Below, one piece after another: positions 17,653 to 25,389 of a stretch of 45,628 nt of DNA. The position numbers and the translations under genes are program-made. The notes under the pieces were generated by a model that saw only the letters and a program-made list of their open reading frames with translations, did not search any database and had not been told where the DNA came from. The stretch is from DATJZH01 sp035499215 (GTDB lineage: Bacteria > Actinomycetota > Actinomycetes > Streptosporangiales > Streptosporangiaceae): the NCBI GenBank assembly GCA_035499215.1, contig DATJZH010000321.1, forward strand, positions 1 through 45,628, read 5' to 3'. Positions within the stretch are counted from its first letter, which is position 1, and the number at the start of each line of letters is the position of its first letter.

Positions 17653-18237
17653 TCAGCCAAGCGCTTCGACCAGGCTTTCCTGCAGATAGGCCAGCCACTG
17701 GTAAACCCATACATAGGCATAACGAGGATCATCAGAGCCCATGTCCGCCACGTCCGCATCGAAATCCTCGGTAACTCCCAGGCGCACGCTGAGTGCCAGC
17801 CGCACGTCGTTGAGCGCGCGCAGCCACGCCTGGCCTTGTGGCTCGGAGAGCCGGATCCTGCCCCCGCGCGGCGGCAGCGTGGCCAGCACGGTCCGCGCGG
17901 CCGCCACCTTGCCCGATCGCAGTCCCTGCTCGGTATACCTGCGGAACTCCGCGGCGGCCTTGGGATCATCACGGTAGGCGTCGGGCAAGAGCCGGGCCAG
18001 GGCCGGGTCATCGGGCGCCTCGGTGCTGTCGCTCAGCCCGAACTGGGCGTCGAGCGCTGCGGCGGTCCCCGCCAGGGGGCCGGCGTCCTGCTGCCCGTCC
18101 GGCTCCGCGTCCTGGCCGACCGGCGAGTCCCCGCCGACAAGCTCAGCGACCTGGCTGACCAGATTGCGGATAATGCCGGCCTGCGCGGCGGCGAAGCGAG
18201 CGGTCACCCCGCCAGACGCGGCACGGAAACCCGCCAT
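17653..18237 (-). CDS. DUF2017 family protein
   Basis: This 194-aa protein of the actinobacterial DUF2017 family has the recognisable parts: LARLLPDAYRDDPKAAAEFR, RYTEQGLR and the C-terminal LNDVRLALSVRLGV. It also ends with YVWVYQWLAYLQESLVEAL. The region 45-75 is a variable acidic/Ala-rich insert. No enzymatic motif is seen. It follows clpS by 26 bp and precedes mec, the same order as Rv1331-Rv1332 in M. tuberculosis, so a role near ClpS-dependent proteolysis is a guess from context only. ATG 18237 has a GGAGG ribosome binding site; upstream frame extension would overlap clpS. Confidence 0.9.
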   Translation of the reverse strand: MAGFRAASGGVTARFAAAQAGIIRNLVSQVAELVGGDSPVGQDAEPDGQQDAGPLAGTAAALDAQFGLSDSTEAPDDPALARLLPDAYRDDPKAAAEFRRYTEQGLRSGKVAAARTVLATLPPRGGRIRLSEPQGQAWLRALNDVRLALSVRLGVTEDFDADVADMGSDDPRYAYVWVYQWLAYLQESLVEALG

Positions 18238-18263
18238 CAGCCCCCCCGCCTCCTCCTCCTGAC

Positions 18264-18554
18264 TCACGAGTCGTGACTCACCGTCGCCCACAGGCCATAG
18301 CTGTGCAGGGTTTGCGCAACCCCTTCCATCGCCTCGCGCGCGCCGGACGACACTACTGCCTTGCCCTTGTGGTGAACGTCGAGCATGAGTTTCTCCGCCT
18401 TCGACTTCGGGTAGCCGAAGACGGTCTGGAAAACGTAGGTCACGTACGACATCAGATTGACAGGGTCGTTCCACACGATGGTGATCCAGGGCCTGTCGGC
18501 GATTACCTCTTCGCCCGTCTCCGGACGCTCCACCTCGGCAGGTGCCACACTCAT
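18264..18554 (-). CDS. clpS: ATP-dependent Clp protease adaptor ClpS
   Basis: This 96-aa adaptor delivers N-degron substrates to the ClpC/ClpA unfoldase. After a disordered N-terminal extension (1-22) comes the core: WITIVWNDPVNLMSYV, with the Asn-Asp pair that binds the substrate amino group, then VFGYPKSKAEKLML and VHHKGKAVV with the conserved His pair. The length is typical. The start has a strong Shine-Dalgarno (AAGGAGGTGAA), unlike the leaderless genes around it. It heads the leftward block and diverges from pncB across 153 bp. Confidence 0.96.
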   Translation of the reverse strand: MSVAPAEVERPETGEEVIADRPWITIVWNDPVNLMSYVTYVFQTVFGYPKSKAEKLMLDVHHKGKAVVSSGAREAMEGVAQTLHSYGLWATVSHDS

Positions 18555-18695
18555 GAGACTTCACCTCCTTTTGCCAGTGTTCCACTGCGCGCCGGCGAAC
18601 CGGAACCAAGCACCGCGATGCGCCGGGCTGGCCGTGGTAAATGCCGTTTTGTCCCGCCGCGGCAGCCAATGCTGCCGCCAGGAACTGGCGATCCG

Positions 18696-18701
18696 TAGGC
18701 T
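18696..18701 (+). promoter_or_regulatory. pncB: Probable -10 box (TAGGCT) for leaderless pncB
   Basis: TAGGCT ends 6 nt before ATG 18708; only CCCCC, not a ribosome binding site, lies between. This fits an mRNA that starts at the initiation codon. The divergent clpS promoter must lie in the same 153-bp gap. Confidence 0.55.
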
Positions 18702-18707
18702 TCCCCC

Positions 18708-20099
18708 ATGACACCTCAACCGGGCAGAACGAGTCTGCCCGCGGCCGGCCGCCTCGAATCTGGCCCTCTTGACGCCGGAACCGGCCTGCTCACCGACCAT
18801 TACGAGCTGACGATGCTGCGCGCAGCGCTGCACAGCGGCGCCGCCCGCCAGCGCGCGGTATTCGAGGTCTTCGCACGCTCCCTGCCGAGTGGCCGTCGAT
18901 ACGGCGTCGTCGCTGGTCAGGGACGGCTGCTGGAAGCACTCGCCAGTTTCCGCTTCAGCGACGCCGACCTGCGGTTCCTGACCGACTCCGGCGTCATTGA
19001 CGACGTCACGCTACGCTACCTGGAGTCGTATTCCTTCGGCGGCGATATCTGGGCTTACGCCGAGGGCGACTGTTACTTTCCTGGCTCGCCGATCCTCGTG
19101 GTCGAGGGCACGTTCGCCGAGGCCGTCCTGCTGGAGACAGTGACGCTGTCCATCCTGAACCACGACTGCGCGATCGCCTCGGCCGCATCGCGGATGGTTA
19201 CCGCCGCCGATGGCCGGCCGCTGATCGAGATGGGCTCGCGCCGGACGCACGAGTTCGCCGCCGTGGCCAGCGCGCGGGCGGCCTACATCACCGGGTTCGC
19301 CGCCACCTCAAATCTGCGGGCCGGCCGTGACTACGGGGTGCCGACCAGCGGCACGAGCGCGCACTCGTTCACGCTCGCCCACGACGACGAGGGACATGCG
19401 TTCGGCGCCCAGCTGACCGCGCTCGGGACCGACACCACGCTGCTGGTAGACACCTACGATGTGGAAAGCGCCGTCCGCACGGCGGTGGAGCTCGCCGGGC
19501 CGGGCCTCGGGGCGGTGCGCGTCGACAGCGGGGACCTGCCGGTGATCGCGCGCGAGGTCCGCGCGCTGCTTGACTCGCTCGGCGCTGCGCACACCAGGAT
19601 CGTGCTCACCGGCGACCTGGACGAGTACTCGATCGCGGCGCTGGCCGCGACGCCGGTCGACGGCTACGGCGTGGGCACGTCACTGGTCACCGGATCCGGC
19701 GCGCCGACCGCGGCCCTGGTGTACAAGCTGGTAGCACGCGCCGGTGCCGGGCCGGCCGGGAGGCTGCAGCCGGTCGCCAAGCGCTCGGTCGGCAAGCCCG
19801 GCCGGGGCGGCCGCAAGTGGGCGTCGCGTCAGCTGGACCGCGGCGGCACCGCCGTCGCGGAGGTCGTCTCTGACCGGCCGCCGGAGCCGGGTGCGGCGAG
19901 CCGGGTGCTGCTGCGGCAGCTCGTGCGGGACGGCGAGATCGTCGGCCGGGAGCCGCTCGCGGCGGCTCGGGCGCGGCATCGTGCGGCGGTAGCCGAGCTG
20001 CCCGCGCACGCGCGGCGGCTCGCGCGCGGCTATGCCGCGATTCCGACGGTGTTCACGCCGGATGCCGAGGAAAACGGAGCATCGCCGGACCGTGCCTAG
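18708..20099 (+). CDS. pncB: Nicotinate phosphoribosyltransferase
   Basis: This 463-aa enzyme joins nicotinate and PRPP (with ATP) to nicotinate mononucleotide in NAD salvage. Landmarks include LLTDHYELTML near the N-terminus, FEVFARSLPSGRRYGV, EMGSRRTHEFAAV, the active-site TSGTSAHSF with the autophosphorylated His, RVDSGDLP and YGVGTSLVTG. After about residue 335 the sequence is Gly/Arg-rich (VGKPGRGGRKWASR), as in actinobacterial PncB. The stop codon overlaps that of the convergent DUF3039 gene by a few bases. Divergent orientation relative to clpS matches M. tuberculosis Rv1330c. Confidence 0.95.
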   Translation: MTPQPGRTSLPAAGRLESGPLDAGTGLLTDHYELTMLRAALHSGAARQRAVFEVFARSLPSGRRYGVVAGQGRLLEALASFRFSDADLRFLTDSGVIDDVTLRYLESYSFGGDIWAYAEGDCYFPGSPILVVEGTFAEAVLLETVTLSILNHDCAIASAASRMVTAADGRPLIEMGSRRTHEFAAVASARAAYITGFAATSNLRAGRDYGVPTSGTSAHSFTLAHDDEGHAFGAQLTALGTDTTLLVDTYDVESAVRTAVELAGPGLGAVRVDSGDLPVIAREVRALLDSLGAAHTRIVLTGDLDEYSIAALAATPVDGYGVGTSLVTGSGAPTAALVYKLVARAGAGPAGRLQPVAKRSVGKPGRGGRKWASRQLDRGGTAVAEVVSDRPPEPGAASRVLLRQLVRDGEIVGREPLAAARARHRAAVAELPAHARRLARGYAAIPTVFTPDAEENGASPDRA

Positions 20100-20365
20100 C
20101 CCTCGGGGAGGGACTCGTAGATCTCCTTGCACTCCGGGCACACGGGGAACTTCTTGGGGTCCCTGTTCGGCACCCAGACCTTGCCGCAGAGCGCCATGAC
20201 CGGAGTACCAGTCACCGCACTATCAACAATCTTGTCTTTCACGACATAATGCGCAAAGCGATCGTGGTCACCATCGCCCGTCGAGAGATCCGGCCGGGTA
20301 TCGCTGTCCCGGCGAGTGTCAGTGTGCTGGCGGGTGTCGGTACCCGGAATGGTTTCAGTACTCAC
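20096..20365 (-). CDS. DUF3039 zinc-site protein
   Basis: This 89-aa actinobacterial protein has a polar, repetitive N-terminus (several DTR triplets, residues 10-26) and a conserved core: ALCGKVWVPNRDPKKFPVC, with Cys60, Cys76 and Cys79 (CPECK) and His34/His39 nearby as possible zinc ligands. Its function is unknown. The 3' end overlaps pncB by 4 bp tail to tail. The GTG at 20365 lacks a ribosome binding site but has TAAACT 8 nt upstream. Confidence 0.88.
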   Translation of the reverse strand: MSTETIPGTDTRQHTDTRRDSDTRPDLSTGDGDHDRFAHYVVKDKIVDSAVTGTPVMALCGKVWVPNRDPKKFPVCPECKEIYESLPEG

Positions 20366-20373
20366 AAGCGCAG

Positions 20374-20379
20374 AGTTTA
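20374..20379 (-). promoter_or_regulatory. Probable -10 box (TAAACT) for the DUF3039 gene
   Basis: On the minus strand TAAACT ends 8 nt before GTG 20365, in the 32-bp gap after yqgE. No Shine-Dalgarno is present, so a leaderless or near-leaderless start is likely. Confidence 0.45.
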
Positions 20380-20397
20380 CGCCCGGCGGCCGGACGC

Positions 20398-20973
20398 TCA
20401 GTTCAGCACCGGATCATCGGGATACGTGGCGACCAGCGCCAGATCGCCGCCCTGCCTGCGCAGCACTGCAGGCCAAAGCCGCTCCGGCTCGGCAGCGAAC
20501 GCGTCCGCCGGCTGACCGCCGAGCACGTACCAGGCGCCCTCGTCGATCTCCGCTTGCAGCTGGCCGACGCCCCAGCCCGCGTATCCGGCAAAAACCCGCA
20601 GGGAGGTGATCTCGGCGGCCAGCAGCTCCGGCGGCGAGCCCAGGTCAACCAGGCCGATCCGCGACATCATCGGGGATCCGTCGAGCGAGCGCCAGCCCAG
20701 CGGCTCGCCCTCGCCGCGCATCAGGGCAAGCGCGAGCGCGCTGTTCGGCGATACCGGGCCGCCGCGGAACACCACCGACGGTCCGGTGACCAGCTCCTCC
20801 CACGGCTCGAGCACCTGCCCGACCGGGACGTGGGTAGGCCGGTTCAGCACTACGCCAAGAGTTCCTTCCTCATCCTCGTCCTCGACGACCAGGATGACGG
20901 TCCGCCGGAAGTTGGGATCACCGAGCAGCGGCGTGGCGGCGAGCAGCTTCCCGCTGAGAGATGCATCCTCCAT
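20398..20973 (-). CDS. YqgE/AlgH family protein (DUF179)
   Basis: This 191-aa protein has the family pattern: LSGKLLAATPLLGDPNFRRT, VILVVEDEDEEGTLGVVLNR, a central VVFRGGPVSPNSALAL stretch, and the highly conserved YAGWGVGQLQAEI followed by GAWYVL. YqgE/AlgH proteins are single-domain cytoplasmic proteins; homologues have been implicated in regulation of alginate synthesis and redox/transcription control, but the molecular role is not settled. ATG 20973 (MEDASLSG) is preferred to a frame extending to 20991. It is likely co-oriented with DUF3039 33 bp downstream. Confidence 0.93.
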   Translation of the reverse strand: MEDASLSGKLLAATPLLGDPNFRRTVILVVEDEDEEGTLGVVLNRPTHVPVGQVLEPWEELVTGPSVVFRGGPVSPNSALALALMRGEGEPLGWRSLDGSPMMSRIGLVDLGSPPELLAAEITSLRVFAGYAGWGVGQLQAEIDEGAWYVLGGQPADAFAAEPERLWPAVLRRQGGDLALVATYPDDPVLN

Positions 20974-21096
20974 ATCCCCATGATGCGGCACAGCGGCGCA
21001 GGCCGGATGAACGTGGCCGGCCCGGATGCCGGCGCCTTCGCAATGACCGCGGCCGCGAGGCGGCAGCGCGTTCGAGCAAGGTTCGTGGCCAGATCC

Positions 21097-21126
21097 TTGT
21101 CAAATGATCTTGCTGACACCTATACC
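21097..21126 (+). promoter_or_regulatory. Probable sigma70-type promoter of the first marR-like gene
   Basis: A -35-like TTGTCA (21097-21102) and a -10-like TATACC (21121-21126) are separated by 18 bp. The start GTG at 21135 lies 8 nt after the -10, so the mRNA may be leaderless. This is the only classical-looking two-box promoter I noticed. It lies between the divergent yqgE and marR-like genes, where autoregulation would be expected. Confidence 0.5.
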
Positions 21127-21134
21127 CTGCAAGT

Positions 21135-21695
21135 GTGTCCAGGGGAATGCCAGCAGCTCCCGTCGCGGGGGCCACTGACAGCCATGACAACGGCAATCGA
21201 ACGGACCGCCAGGCCAAGCCGGGCCCGGCGGTCGACGCGGCCCGGCTGCGAGTCGCCATCATGCGGATGTCGCGGCGACTGCGCAAGCACGAGCTGGCCG
21301 GCCTGACGCCCACCCAGCTGTCTGCGCTGGCGACGGTGGAACTGGCGGGGCCGGTGCGACTCGGCGATCTCGCCGCGGCCGAGCGGATCGCGCCATCGAC
21401 GCTCACCCGGCTGGTCAGCGTGCTGGAAGAGTGCGGGTACGTGCTGCGCTGCGCGGTACCCGAGGATGCGCGCGCCAGCACCGTGACAATCACCGACACA
21501 GGCCACTCGGTGCTCGACCGGATCAGGCAGGAGACCACCAGCCTGCTCGCCGACAGCCTGCTGCTGCTTGCGCCGGACCAGCTGGCAGCGCTGGCGCGGG
21601 CCCTTCCGGCACTCGAGCAGCTGGCCGATGCGATCCCCGCAGATCAGCGCCCGCACAGCGGGCGCGGCCGACCGTCGCTGCCTTCGGTGACATAA
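21135..21695 (+). CDS. MarR-family transcriptional regulator
   Basis: This 186-aa winged-helix regulator carries a disordered N-terminal extension of about 35 residues, then helix 1 (RLRVAIMRMSRRLRKHEL). The HTH is LTPTQLSALATVE, then RLGDLAAAERIAPSTLTRLV, followed by the wing CAVPEDARASTVTITDTG and C-terminal dimer helices. The ligand is unknown. GTG 21135 is the first start; GTG or ATG codons shortly after cannot be excluded. It is divergent from yqgE. Natural targets would be its own promoter or yqgE, but no clear operator was seen. Confidence 0.88.
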   Translation: MSRGMPAAPVAGATDSHDNGNRTDRQAKPGPAVDAARLRVAIMRMSRRLRKHELAGLTPTQLSALATVELAGPVRLGDLAAAERIAPSTLTRLVSVLEECGYVLRCAVPEDARASTVTITDTGHSVLDRIRQETTSLLADSLLLLAPDQLAALARALPALEQLADAIPADQRPHSGRGRPSLPSVT

Positions 21696-21780
21696 ACGCC
21701 TTCGGCCAGATAACGTCTTCGGGCACAGAAAGCCTGCCGGCGATGGCGCAGGAGCCCGCCGGCGAAGGCAACGGCATGGC

Positions 21781-22800
21781 TCAGAAGAGCAGGCTGGACA
21801 GCGTCGCGCGCGCCTTGGCAACCCGCGGCTCCCTCGGCGGGAACACCTCGAAGAGGCCGACGAGATGCAGCCGGGCCGCGTTCCGTTCCTCGCCCGAGGT
21901 GCGCCGGACAGCGTCGAGCAGCCGGCTGAAACCCGCGTCGACCCTGCCCGTGGCCACTTCGACGTCGGCCATCCTGGCCTGAGCCGCGACATCGCCGGTG
22001 CGTTCCTGCGCGTCCCGCGCGACCTTGGCCTGGTCGTAGGAATTGACCCGGCGAATCAGCTCGACCTGCGCCAGGCCCATCGTCGCCACCGGATGGCCGG
22101 GCGACGAAGCGAGCATCTTCTCGAACGCGCCGACCGCGGCGTCAAGGTCGCCCCGGTCGATCGCCTGCTGCGCCTCCTGCAGCGCAGGATCGTCCCGCGG
22201 GTCACCGGGCTGCAGGCCCGGCCTGGCCTGGCCGGGAACCTGTCCGGCGGAGCCGGGCTGCCCGTCGGGCCGGCTTGCCGCGGCCGAACCCGGCTGGGCA
22301 GGCCCGCCAGCCAGCCCGAGCCGCTCGGCGACCTGCATGACCTGGCCGAGCCAGTCCTGCACCTGCGACTCGGGCATCGCGCCCATGAAGCCATCCACGA
22401 CCTGTCCGGCTATCACCGCCACGACCATCGGGATGCTCTGCACCTGGAGCGCGGCGCTCAGCTGGGGGTTGGCGTCGACATCCACCTTGGCGAGGATCCA
22501 GGCGCCGTCAGCCGCCGCGGCCAGCTTCTCCAGCACGGGACTTAGCTGCTTGCACGGGCCGCACCACTCCGCCCACAGGTCGAGGACAACCGGGACGTCG
22601 CGTGACCGGGCGACGACGTCGTTGTTGAAGGTCTCGTCGGTGACCTCGATGACGCTGCCTCCGGGCGCGCCCGGCTGCGCGCTGTCCGCCGGGCCGCCGG
22701 GCACCTGACCCCCCGGCGGCTGCTGCCTGCGCTGAGCTGCGGCCTGACGGGCGCCGAGGTCGACGGCACCGTGAAGCGAGAAATTCCGCGGCTGCTGCAT
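21781..22800 (-). CDS. Thioredoxin-TPR protein (CnoX/YbbN-like co-chaperedoxin)
   Basis: This 339-aa protein begins MQQPRNFSLHGAVDLGARQ, a start characteristic of the actinobacterial family, followed by a Gln/Pro/Gly-rich linker. The thioredoxin domain (about 48-160) holds WAEWCGPCKQ with Cys80 and Cys83, DVDANPQLSAALQVQSIPMV, and the cis-Pro loop. A second low-complexity linker (about 165-205) leads to a C-terminal helical TPR-like region (LQEAQQAIDRGDLDAAV, then GAFEKMLASSPGHP). E. coli CnoX/YbbN protects client proteins from oxidation and passes them to chaperones. An active CXXC is present here, whereas E. coli YbbN has only a partial motif. ATG 22800 is preceded by AGGATGG. Confidence 0.9.
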   Translation of the reverse strand: MQQPRNFSLHGAVDLGARQAAAQRRQQPPGGQVPGGPADSAQPGAPGGSVIEVTDETFNNDVVARSRDVPVVLDLWAEWCGPCKQLSPVLEKLAAAADGAWILAKVDVDANPQLSAALQVQSIPMVVAVIAGQVVDGFMGAMPESQVQDWLGQVMQVAERLGLAGGPAQPGSAAASRPDGQPGSAGQVPGQARPGLQPGDPRDDPALQEAQQAIDRGDLDAAVGAFEKMLASSPGHPVATMGLAQVELIRRVNSYDQAKVARDAQERTGDVAAQARMADVEVATGRVDAGFSRLLDAVRRTSGEERNAARLHLVGLFEVFPPREPRVAKARATLSSLLF

Positions 22801-22860
22801 GCTTCCATCCTGCCTCATCACCAGTGTTCCGGGCACCGCAGACCCGGCGAGTACAGCTGC

Positions 22861-24579
22861 TCAGAATGCCGGGGCCTCGAAATAGCCGCCCCACTCCTGG
22901 CGCAGGACACCGCAAATCTCCCCGAGGGTCGCCTCCGCTGCTGCCGCTGCGATCATCGGCGGGATCATGTTCTGCGCTGACCGTGCCGCCGCCAGCATCG
23001 CCGTCAGCGAGCGGTCTACCGCGGCCTGATCGCGGTGGCCGCGGCGCCGGGTAAGCTCGCGCACCTGTTCCACCTCCACCTCCTGGCTAACCCGGTGGAT
23101 CTCGACCGGCTTCTCCACTGTGTCGGTGTGACAGTTGACGCCGACAACCCTCTTCTCGCCCTTCTCTAGCTTCTGCTGATAGCCAAAGGAGGCGTCGGCG
23201 ATCTCGGCCATGAACCAGCCATCCTCGATGCCACGCAGAATTCCGCCGGTCATCGAGCCATCCGGGCTCATCGCCCGGATCTTCGCGAAAGTTTCCGACG
23301 CCTGCGCCTCCAGCCGGTCGGTCAGCTCCTCCAGGTACCAGGAACCTCCCAGCGGGTCGGCCACGTTGGCCACGCCGGTTTCCTCCATGATCACTTGCTG
23401 AGTGCGCAGGGCGATCTCGGCCGTCTTGGCGCTTGGCAGTGCGAGAACCTCGTCGAGTGCGTTGGTGTGCAGCGAGTTGGTCCCGCCGAGGACCGCGGCC
23501 AGCGCCTCGATCGCCGTCCGGACGACGTTGTTCTCGGGCTGCTGGGCGGTCAGTGAGACTCCGGCCGTCTGGGTGTGGAAGCGCAGCCGCTGGGCCCGCT
23601 CGGTCTTGGCCCCGTAGATGTCGCGCATCCAGCGTGCCCAGATCCTGCGGGCCGCCCGGAACTTCGCGATCTCTTCGAAGAAGTCGATATGGGCGTCGAA
23701 GAAGAACGACAGGCCGGGCGCGAACACCTCAATGTCCAGCCCGCGAGACAGCCCGAGCTCGACGTAACCGAAGCCGTCCGCCAGCGTGAAGGCAAGCTCC
23801 TGCGCGGCGGTGGAGCCGGCTTCCCTGATGTGGTATCCGGACACCGACAGCGGCTTGTAATCCGGGATGTTCTGCGCGCAGTACTCCATCAGGTCGCCGA
23901 TCAGGCGCAGGTGCGGCTGCGGCGGGAAGAGCCACTCCTTCTGCGCGATGTACTCCTTGAAGATGTCAGTCTGCAGGGTGCCGTTCAGCTTGCCGGTGTC
24001 GGCCCCCTGGCGCTGCGCGGCGGCCAGGTACATGCAGAACACCGGGACCGCCGGCCCGCTGATCGTCATGGAGGTCGTCGTGTCGGCCAGCGGGATGCCG
24101 CCGAACAGGATGTCCATATCGGCGGCCGAGTCGATGGCCACGCCGCAGTGGCCGACCTCGCCGAGCGAATGCGGGTCGTCGGAATCGCGGCCCATCAGCG
24201 TCGGCATGTCGAAGGCGACGGACAGGCCGTGCCCGCCATGCTGCAGCAGCATCTTGTACCGCTCGTTGGTCGCGTGCGCGTTCCCGAATCCGGAGAACTG
24301 CCGGATGGTCCACGTCTTGCCGCGGTAGCCCGCCGGATGGAGCCCGCGGGTGAACGGGAACCCGCCCGGCCAGCCAATCCGATCAAAGCCCGGCACGGCG
24401 GCGCCCTGCGGCGGCCCGTAGACGGGGTCGACCTCCAGGCCCGACAGCGTCGTGAAGTCCGCGTCCCGCAGGCGTGAGCTGTCGTAACGGCGCTGCCAGC
24501 GCTCCCGGCCGCTCTCGTCCGCACTACCAGGCTGGTCCGCATTGCCGTGCGGCTCGTCCGCCCTGCCCTGAGCATCCAT
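22861..24579 (-). CDS. icmA: Acyl-CoA mutase large subunit, isobutyryl-CoA mutase type
   Basis: This 572-aa catalytic subunit of a B12-dependent acyl-CoA mutase interconverts branched and linear acyl-CoA (isobutyryl/n-butyryl). The TIM barrel covers most of the protein and there is no cobalamin-binding domain, so a separate small subunit (icmB) is needed; it is not in the window. Two selectivity positions point to IcmA rather than methylmalonyl-CoA mutase: Phe95 in TIRQFSGFGNA (Tyr in MCM) and Gln213 in EYIAQKEWLF (Arg in MCM). The rest (SVAFDMPTLMGRDSDDP, RFHTQTAGVSLTAQQP, GGTNSLHTNALDE) matches IcmA. ATG 24579 has GGAGGAAAC just upstream. A 26-bp perfect palindrome lies 28 bp before the start, probably an operator. 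MeaB is encoded about 5 kb away. Confidence 0.9.
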   Translation of the reverse strand: MDAQGRADEPHGNADQPGSADESGRERWQRRYDSSRLRDADFTTLSGLEVDPVYGPPQGAAVPGFDRIGWPGGFPFTRGLHPAGYRGKTWTIRQFSGFGNAHATNERYKMLLQHGGHGLSVAFDMPTLMGRDSDDPHSLGEVGHCGVAIDSAADMDILFGGIPLADTTTSMTISGPAVPVFCMYLAAAQRQGADTGKLNGTLQTDIFKEYIAQKEWLFPPQPHLRLIGDLMEYCAQNIPDYKPLSVSGYHIREAGSTAAQELAFTLADGFGYVELGLSRGLDIEVFAPGLSFFFDAHIDFFEEIAKFRAARRIWARWMRDIYGAKTERAQRLRFHTQTAGVSLTAQQPENNVVRTAIEALAAVLGGTNSLHTNALDEVLALPSAKTAEIALRTQQVIMEETGVANVADPLGGSWYLEELTDRLEAQASETFAKIRAMSPDGSMTGGILRGIEDGWFMAEIADASFGYQQKLEKGEKRVVGVNCHTDTVEKPVEIHRVSQEVEVEQVRELTRRRGHRDQAAVDRSLTAMLAAARSAQNMIPPMIAAAAAEATLGEICGVLRQEWGGYFEAPAF

Positions 24580-24607
24580 GTTTCCTCCGAGCTGCGCGCC
24601 GAGGGGC

Positions 24608-24633
24608 AAGTTAGTAGGACGTCCTACTAACTT
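24608..24633. promoter_or_regulatory. 26-bp perfect palindrome, probable operator for icmA
   Basis: The half-site AAGTTAGTAGGAC is followed directly by its exact reverse complement. It is AT-richer than its surroundings, has no spacer or loop, and lies between the icmA ribosome binding site and the upstream region. That shape fits a dimeric TetR- or MarR-type repressor site rather than a terminator. I see no second copy in the window. Two MarR genes are within reach, but the cognate regulator is unknown. Confidence 0.75.
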
Positions 24634-24894
24634 TCCTTTCAGTGTACGCGGCAGGCCTGGCGCTGGGCAGCGCCGCCCGCGGCCCAACCATCAGGCGCAG
24701 TGCGTCGTCTGACGAGGTGGCGGAGCGCCGCGCAGGTCCCGCCGACAAGCCCAGGGACGCGCTGAATGTGTGGTAGAACCGGATGCGATACAGCGCAGGC
24801 CGCGGAGGCTGCACTGCAGTCCTCGGTGATGTCGTGACCGTGCAGGCATCGTGGACTGCGGCACCGATCAGGACAGCCGGGCAGAGGGAGCTCA

Positions 24895-25389
24895 GTGGCC
24901 AGGCTGCGCACGGGCGACCGCGAGGCGGCCGAAGATCTCTTCAATGCCGCCTACCCCCGGCTGGCCGGCTGGATCCGCCGCCTGGTCAACGACGACGAGA
25001 CCGCGCACGAAATCGCATCCGAGGCCTTCACGCGCCTGCTGTCCCGCTGGTCGACACTCGACAACCCGCAGAGCTATCTCTACATGATCGCGACTAACCT
25101 GGTGCGGGACCACTGGCGCAGGTCCGGCCGGGAGCGGAAGGCCATCAGGACGCTCACGGCCGCTGCGCCACCAGATCCGGCGTGCCACCCGGCGCAGGAC
25201 GTCGACGTGCGCGCGCTGATCGAGGCGCTGCCGTCCAGACAGCGCAGCGCCTTCCTGCTGCACTACTACGGCGGTTTCCCGGTTCGCGAGGTCGCGGCGA
25301 TGCTCGGCAGCCCTGAGGGGACGGTCAAGGCGGATCTTCATCATGCGCGGGCACGGCTGAAGGCGGCAGTGGGTGCGGGCAGTGAGTGA
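24895..25389 (+). CDS. ECF-type sigma-70 family factor
   Basis: This 164-aa sigma factor has region 2 at about 8-77 (EDLFNAAYPRLAGWIRRLV, SEAFTRLLSRWSTLDNPQSY, then LYMIATNLVRDHWRR) and region 4 at about 110-160 (ALPSRQRSAFLLHYYGGFPV, then REVAAMLGSPEGTVKADLH). The order and short length are those of extracytoplasmic-function sigma factors. GTG 24895 is preceded by GGGAG. The last codons overlap the start of the next gene, a membrane-anchored extracytoplasmic protein with Asp-box repeats. That arrangement is typical of a sigma factor and its regulator or sensor. About 315 bp separate it from icmA, transcribed the other way. Confidence 0.93.
   Translation: MARLRTGDREAAEDLFNAAYPRLAGWIRRLVNDDETAHEIASEAFTRLLSRWSTLDNPQSYLYMIATNLVRDHWRRSGRERKAIRTLTAAAPPDPACHPAQDVDVRALIEALPSRQRSAFLLHYYGGFPVREVAAMLGSPEGTVKADLHHARARLKAAVGAGSE

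Noticed and set aside
22861..24579. Annotation as ordinary methylmalonyl-CoA mutase (mutB)
   Set aside because: The two selectivity positions are Phe and Gln as in isobutyryl-CoA mutase, and the protein lacks the fused B12 domain of MutB.
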